Source: Polaribacter reichenbachii
GTDB lineage: Bacteria; Bacteroidota; Bacteroidia; Flavobacteriales; Flavobacteriaceae
Reading direction: 5' to 3'
Assembly (NCBI RefSeq): GCF_001975665.1
Contig: NZ_CP019419.1
Span: 620,001-684,000, forward strand
DNA: 64,000 nt
Part shown: positions 59,988 through 64,000 of the stretch, in pieces
Position numbering within the stretch: position 1 is the first letter of the stretch
Layout: every line of letters starts with the position of its first letter
Notes under the pieces: generated by a model
Database searches by the model: none
The model's input: only the letters and a program-made list of their open reading frames with translations
Told to the model about the DNA's origin: nothing
Position numbers and translations under genes: made by a program

Positions 59988-60764
59988 TTATTGGTTTTTA
60001 GCAGTTCCACTTCCAAATAATTTATTTTTTATTTGCACCATTCTATTGTAATGTTTTGCTGAAATTTTTTTAAATAAGGATGAATTATTATCTGGAAACC
60101 AATCTGTAGTTCTTGGCTTTTCCATTAAATTTCTGTGTCTAGTATATGCGTATGTTGCTATTGATGTTCTATAATTTCCTTTTGGAAAATTAGTCATATC
60201 ATAACCATGTAATGTATAGGTGCCACATTCTTGAATTATTAACCTGTTAAAAGGTACACCTAGTTCTTTTTTTTTCCCACTCCTTAAGTCTTCTATCTTT
60301 AAATGTCCTTTATAATCTTCTTTCCAGTCAGTGTTTAGATATAATAATAAATTCATCTGTCTAAACCAGTTTTTCTCTAAAGGATGATAATTAAAATCAA
60401 GATGCATATCTAGAAAACTATTTTTCTTCCCTTGATGAAGTCCTCCTCCATGATTTTTTGGGTCCACAAATACATCTTTACTAGAAATATAACTTAAAAA
60501 GCTATTAAACCTTTCGCTACGTAAATCTTCATAAATCTCTTTAAACAAAGGTCCCAGTTCCTTATAATTTGATTTCTCAAACTTGTTATTAGCAAACATA
60601 TAATCTCTACTTTTATTTTCTAACTCAGGGATTTGCTCTCTTAATTTAAGTAATTTATTAGTATCACAAAAATCATCAATAATCAAATAAGAAAAGGGTT
60701 TATTGGTAAGATACTTTAAACGTAATTTTTCTCTGTTTTTTTCTAAAAAATAAAAATTAATCAT
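59988..60764 (-). CDS. 2-oxoglutarate/Fe(II)-dependent oxygenase
   Basis: A 258-residue protein with the double-stranded beta-helix signature of 2OG-Fe(II) oxygenases: HLDFNYHP with the HxD iron ligands (His about residue 137), YTLHGYD with the distal His, and GNYRTSIATY with the Arg that binds 2-oxoglutarate. It overlaps the O-antigen ligase-like gene by 4 bases (ATGA). Its location in a glycan cluster suggests hydroxylation of a sugar or lipid carrier. Related proteins are annotated only as 2OG-Fe(II) oxygenases. Confidence 0.83.
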   Translation of the reverse strand: MINFYFLEKNREKLRLKYLTNKPFSYLIIDDFCDTNKLLKLREQIPELENKSRDYMFANNKFEKSNYKELGPLFKEIYEDLRSERFNSFLSYISSKDVFVDPKNHGGGLHQGKKNSFLDMHLDFNYHPLEKNWFRQMNLLLYLNTDWKEDYKGHLKIEDLRSGKKKELGVPFNRLIIQECGTYTLHGYDMTNFPKGNYRTSIATYAYTRHRNLMEKPRTTDWFPDNNSSLFKKISAKHYNRMVQIKNKLFGSGTAKNQ

Positions 60765-62038
60765 AACCTAGAACATTTTTTTTGCAAATCTATCAGAAAA
60801 ATAGTATTAAAAAAATAAAAAAACATAATTCCTTTGTTTCTCATAAGATAACTTTCAAAGCAGAATGCAATTAAAATCATAATAACAAAATAAATACTTA
60901 GCAAGTTTTTTGATCTTATCAATTTATATGATGAGATTAATAGATATATTATAAACAAACTAAATACAAAGATTCCGTAGCTTATTAATATTTGTAAATA
61001 TTGATTATGCAAGTTATGACCTTCAAACCACTTAGGGGCAAGACCATAACTCATATAATAATAATCGAGGTAACCTTGAACATCTCCATTACCATAGCCT
61101 GTTATTAATTTTTTATCATTAATAAAATGAAAAATTCCAATTTTAGCAAGTATTACCCTGTGATCTAAATCACTAATATTTGTTCGTTCTTCATAAGAGA
61201 AAACTTTTGCTAACCTTATATCATTTGTTGGTTTAAATTTAGTGCTATTGATTTTCAATCCTTCGCTAAACCTTTTTCTAATGTAGTTAACTTTAAAAAT
61301 TAATAGTATAGCTGTAATAGAAAAAAAAAGAATAATTATTTTATATTTTTGTTTCTTTACATTTGTAAATATCTGTATTAAATATAAAATACAAAATAAA
61401 ACTATTATAATTTTAGATGCACAAAAGAAAACTCCTCCTAAAATTATAAAAGTAAAAAATAAGTATACGAACAAAGAATTCTTGAAATACAAATATTTTT
61501 TAAAATACAAATCATTTAAAGCAAAGCTACTCATTGCTAAATATAGTGAATAATAAACTGGGTGTTGATTGTAAAGTCTAGTAAAATTATGAAAAAAGAG
61601 TTGACTAATATCTAAACCTTTCACACACTTAACTATGTTAGCGATAAGAAGTATTGTTGTAGCGAATACATTGGAAATTACATAAACAGTGAGTAGTCTC
61701 TTTAAATTAAAACTTTTTCTAGTTAATACCAATAATGTAATAGGAATTAAAATTAAAAGTAAATCTCTATTTACCACAATAAATCCTTGTGAAATATTTT
61801 TACTGGATAAAGCACTAAACAATGTAATTAAAAAGAACAAAAAAGGAAAAAAAGTGAAGAACGATAGTAGCTTAATCTTTTCTTTTTTAATGACTAAAAT
61901 ATATAAACTATAAATAGTTCCAATAATTAGAACCAAATTACCGTAATTTAATTTAAAGGGCATTGCAAAAACAATTATAGCTAATAATATAAAATCAAAA
62001 TGTTTTATAACTCTTTCTTTTAAGCTCGATAATCTCAT
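60761..62038 (-). CDS. O-antigen ligase/polymerase-like membrane protein (Wzy/WaaL type)
   Basis: A 425-residue polytopic protein with about eleven membrane helices and a large periplasmic loop (about 260-340) containing the conserved GHNLHNQYLQ motif of the Wzy_C/WaaL family. It links or polymerises undecaprenyl-linked repeats at the periplasmic face. It overlaps the 2OG oxygenase gene by 4 bases and follows the GT1 gene by 2 bases. Whether it polymerises or ligates cannot be decided. Confidence 0.85.
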   Translation of the reverse strand: MRLSSLKERVIKHFDFILLAIIVFAMPFKLNYGNLVLIIGTIYSLYILVIKKEKIKLLSFFTFFPFLFFLITLFSALSSKNISQGFIVVNRDLLLILIPITLLVLTRKSFNLKRLLTVYVISNVFATTILLIANIVKCVKGLDISQLFFHNFTRLYNQHPVYYSLYLAMSSFALNDLYFKKYLYFKNSLFVYLFFTFIILGGVFFCASKIIIVLFCILYLIQIFTNVKKQKYKIIILFFSITAILLIFKVNYIRKRFSEGLKINSTKFKPTNDIRLAKVFSYEERTNISDLDHRVILAKIGIFHFINDKKLITGYGNGDVQGYLDYYYMSYGLAPKWFEGHNLHNQYLQILISYGIFVFSLFIIYLLISSYKLIRSKNLLSIYFVIMILIAFCFESYLMRNKGIMFFYFFNTIFLIDLQKKCSRL

Positions 62039-62040
62039 AA

Positions 62041-63213
62041 CTATTGAAGTAGATTTAAAAATTCATTTGTTTTTGTTTGCCAACTATTTTTATTAAAATC
62101 CATTTTAGGCTTTTCGTTTTTAATACCTCGTTTTATTTCATTTGATAATTCTTTTTTATTGTGAATTAAGTACAGGTAACCTTCTAAATCTTCCAACCCA
62201 TTCCCATTAGTTCCTATAACTTTTTTATTTAATGCCAAATATTCATATACTTTAATTGGATTGGTGCCTGATTTTTTGTTTTCTTCTATATAATACGGAA
62301 CAAGACATATATCAAAAGCATTGACATAGTTTGGATATTCATCATAAAACTTATCTCCTAAGTAATGTACATTATTTAATTTAACAATTGATTCAAATAT
62401 TTCATCATCTAATATCTGACCAATTAAAACAAAAGAAACTTCTGGATTATTGAGAATTGCATAATTTAATAATTCTATATTTATTGTTTGTGTTATTTTG
62501 CCTCCAAACCCAACAATAGGTTTTTGAATGTTATTAATATCTTTTGGTATTCTATAATTAGCATTTAAATTAAACCTATTTACATCTAAACCATTTTTAA
62601 TTAGTATAATTTCTGATAGATTAAATTCTTTAGAAAAGTAGTCTATATTGTCTCTAGAATTTGTAATCCATAAATCAACATTTTGAGAATAACTAACATA
62701 CCCTTGTTTTATTTGTTTTTTAATGGAAAAATAGTCATCAATTAAACAGAAATTATCCCATGCATCAAAAACACTTTTTTGAGGATTTAATTTTGATATT
62801 AATTTATGGGCAAAAACATTTTGAGATAGCAAATTATAAGTACATATTTGCAATTTACCTATACACTCATTAATAAAATCAATATATTTATCATTAGAGA
62901 ACTCATCTATAAACCATAAAAATTTTCTCATAATTTGGCCATAAATATCTTTTGAAATATAATCTACGATATAAGTAGTTGGATTAACTTCTATAAGCTG
63001 AAATCCATTTCTATTAAAAATACTCCTACCTTCAATTTTCCTTTTTTTCTTTTTTAATACAATTTCTAATAATGTAGTTGGTCTATTTATAATTATAATT
63101 TTTTCAATTCTATTTGATTGCTGTAAGCTTTCAATAAAATGAGCATCTCTAGTTCTAAATCCTTCTTTTTTAATTTTTCGCCAATCATGAAAAGGCACTA
63201 TAATTAAATTCAT
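62041..63213 (-). CDS. GT1/GT4-like glycosyltransferase
   Basis: A 390-residue GT-B protein. An N-terminal FHDWRKIKKEGFRTRDAHFI, the central VFDAWDNFCLIDDYF, VGFGGKITQTINIELL at the start of the donor domain, and the donor motif GTNPIKVYEYLALNKKVIGT are visible. The pattern suits family 1/4 transferases of polysaccharide clusters. It lies 17 bases after the small lipoprotein gene and 2 before the polymerase-like gene. Confidence 0.85.
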   Translation of the reverse strand: MNLIIVPFHDWRKIKKEGFRTRDAHFIESLQQSNRIEKIIIINRPTTLLEIVLKKKKRKIEGRSIFNRNGFQLIEVNPTTYIVDYISKDIYGQIMRKFLWFIDEFSNDKYIDFINECIGKLQICTYNLLSQNVFAHKLISKLNPQKSVFDAWDNFCLIDDYFSIKKQIKQGYVSYSQNVDLWITNSRDNIDYFSKEFNLSEIILIKNGLDVNRFNLNANYRIPKDINNIQKPIVGFGGKITQTINIELLNYAILNNPEVSFVLIGQILDDEIFESIVKLNNVHYLGDKFYDEYPNYVNAFDICLVPYYIEENKKSGTNPIKVYEYLALNKKVIGTNGNGLEDLEGYLYLIHNKKELSNEIKRGIKNEKPKMDFNKNSWQTKTNEFLNLLQ

Positions 63214-63230
63214 TTTTTAAAAGTTATTTA

Positions 63231-63743
63231 TTACAATTCTAGTTCTATCTTCTTGATTAATATAGGTTTAGCTATTACAAAAGGGTCTTTTTTATTTGCA
63301 ATAATTTTTAAATTCATTTTTCCATCAACACCGTTAAAATGTATAAATTTATTTAGCCTAAAGAAAATTTTAATCAAATCACTATTTATTAAAATACTAT
63401 TATTCATATATGATAAAGTAATTGACTTCGTTATTATTTCTTTTTGAAATTGATTACTTCCAAAATCGAGTCTGAATTGATGAAGACGGGCTTTTTCTGG
63501 AAGTATAAATGTAATTCTTTGAACTTTTTTTGACGCATTTACTTTTTTTTTGATTTTTTTTTCCTCGCTAAAATTTACTTGTACATTTGAATTTTCTTCT
63601 AAATAAAAGACTTCAAAAAAATCATCTTTTGGAACAATAGCGTCAATATGAATCTCAAAATTATTTAGTTCTGTTTTAGGTGTATTTTTTTTATTAGAGG
63701 GTTTACAACTAAGAAGAATTAAACATATTATAAAATATCTCAT
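63231..63743 (-). CDS. Small lipoprotein of unknown function in the glycan cluster
   Basis: A 170-residue lipoprotein (lipobox ILLSC, Cys at residue 13) with a Lys/Asn-rich linker and a beta-strand-rich body that I do not recognise. It starts 6 bases after the stop of a truncated membrane protein gene at the window edge, so it belongs to the same operon. An exported helper of polysaccharide assembly is an inference. Confidence 0.65.
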   Translation of the reverse strand: MRYFIICLILLSCKPSNKKNTPKTELNNFEIHIDAIVPKDDFFEVFYLEENSNVQVNFSEEKKIKKKVNASKKVQRITFILPEKARLHQFRLDFGSNQFQKEIITKSITLSYMNNSILINSDLIKIFFRLNKFIHFNGVDGKMNLKIIANKKDPFVIAKPILIKKIELEL

Positions 63744-63749
63744 AGTAAT

Positions 63750-64000
63750 TTATTTTAATTTAATATCCTCTTTTCTTTTCGCCTTAATTAAAGAGAGAGA
63801 TAACATCATTGCTATATCAAAAAATACTGTTGTCATAAATAAATATAATATAAAAACACTATAAATTAGTACAAATGACTCATACTCTAATGACAAAGAT
63901 TTTATTAAAAAAAATGCTAAAATTATAGTAGCAATAAGACCAATTATTCCTAAGTCATTATAAGACCAAATTAACTGAGAAAAATGATTAGTTTGTTTGA
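63750..64000 (-). CDS. C-terminal part of a polytopic membrane protein, truncated by the window end
   Basis: An open frame on the minus strand from base 64000 to a TAA at 63750-63752 gives 82 residues starting NHFSQLIWSYNDLGIIGL, then two hydrophobic helices, and ending in a charged tail KAKRKEDIKLK. The FSQ...YNDLGIIGLI phrase resembles O-antigen polymerase proteins of the oligosaccharide-repeat type. The stop lies 6 bases before the lipoprotein start, so it is part of the cluster. The N-terminus is outside the window. Confidence 0.6.
   Translation of the reverse strand, partial: KQTNHFSQLIWSYNDLGIIGLIATIILAFFLIKSLSLEYESFVLIYSVFILYLFMTTVFFDIAMMLSLSLIKAKRKEDIKLK

Noticed and set aside
1..64000. 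tRNA, rRNA, CRISPR arrays, IS elements or prophage
   Set aside because: No cloverleaf with CCA-type end, no rRNA-like sequence, no regularly spaced repeats, no transposase, integrase or phage structural motif was seen in either strand.

Overview
The window is a low-GC chromosomal segment from a member of the Bacteroidota, almost certainly the family Flavobacteriaceae. A marine Polaribacter- or Tenacibaculum-like genome is my best guess, but that is an inference from gene content and not a proof. Supporting signs are a type IX secretion C-terminal sorting domain, a TonB receptor with a carboxypeptidase-D-like N-terminal domain, lipoproteins with acidic residues right after the lipobox Cys, the CCDC81-HU/SPOR protein, DUF4292 and DUF4374 families, and many -7 elements of the Bacteroidetes form TAnnTTTG upstream of genes. 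There are no rRNA or tRNA genes, no CRISPR array, and no transposase or prophage genes. Most of the window is ordinary core genome.

Layout. 1-2605: 3' end of mfd and an EamA permease. 2606-6731: an iron-type uptake pair (TonB receptor plus DUF4374 surface lipoprotein) resembling the XusA/XusB xenosiderophore system. 6769-12535: minus-strand phosphatase, a universal-stress-protein/lipoprotein/Omp85-like operon, and a GH113-like hydrolase with a beta-barrel protein. 12708-19816: a plus-strand operon joining a FAD oxidoreductase, a membrane ferredoxin-like protein, a YwqK-like repeat protein, two GT2 glycosyltransferases and a polytopic mannosyltransferase; the last carries an in-frame perfect palindrome. 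19875-21696: LacI regulator and HAD phosphatase. 21769-29339: YjbQ/nitrilase/DUF2797 operon, GH3-like enzyme, a DUF4139 protein with an embedded SusC-like module, polyprenyl synthase and a LURP-one protein. 29420-33053: rlmN, queA and aroA. 33114-42936: VPS10/BNR-type secreted protein, MazG-like, PAP2, alpha/beta hydrolase, a kinase-fold-like unknown protein, dprA, CCDC81-SPOR, thioesterase and a small MscS-like channel.

42999-47701: DJ-1/PfpI protein, then a minus-strand envelope operon (nucleotidyltransferase, TPR, DUF4292 lipoprotein, EnvC-like factor). 47807-48069: an unusual 260-base non-coding stretch with a promoter, two long stem-loops each showing a CCCCC loop, and an intrinsic terminator 23 bases before an ABC-F gene. 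I consider this the most interesting part of the window: either a small RNA or a transcription-attenuation leader. 48070-54814: ABC-F ATPase, a DEDDy exonuclease, a T9SS-secreted protein, and a PhoB/PhoR-like two-component system with a 22-base palindrome in its promoter region. 54878-56152: purD. 56242-64000: a minus-strand surface-polysaccharide cluster (initiating sugar transferase, GT2, DUF1972 GT4, 2OG-Fe(II) oxygenase, Wzy/ligase-like protein, GT1, lipoprotein and a truncated membrane protein) continuing beyond the right edge.

All family assignments come from reading motifs by eye; no database search was run. Promoter calls rest on short AT-rich motifs and should be read as candidates.
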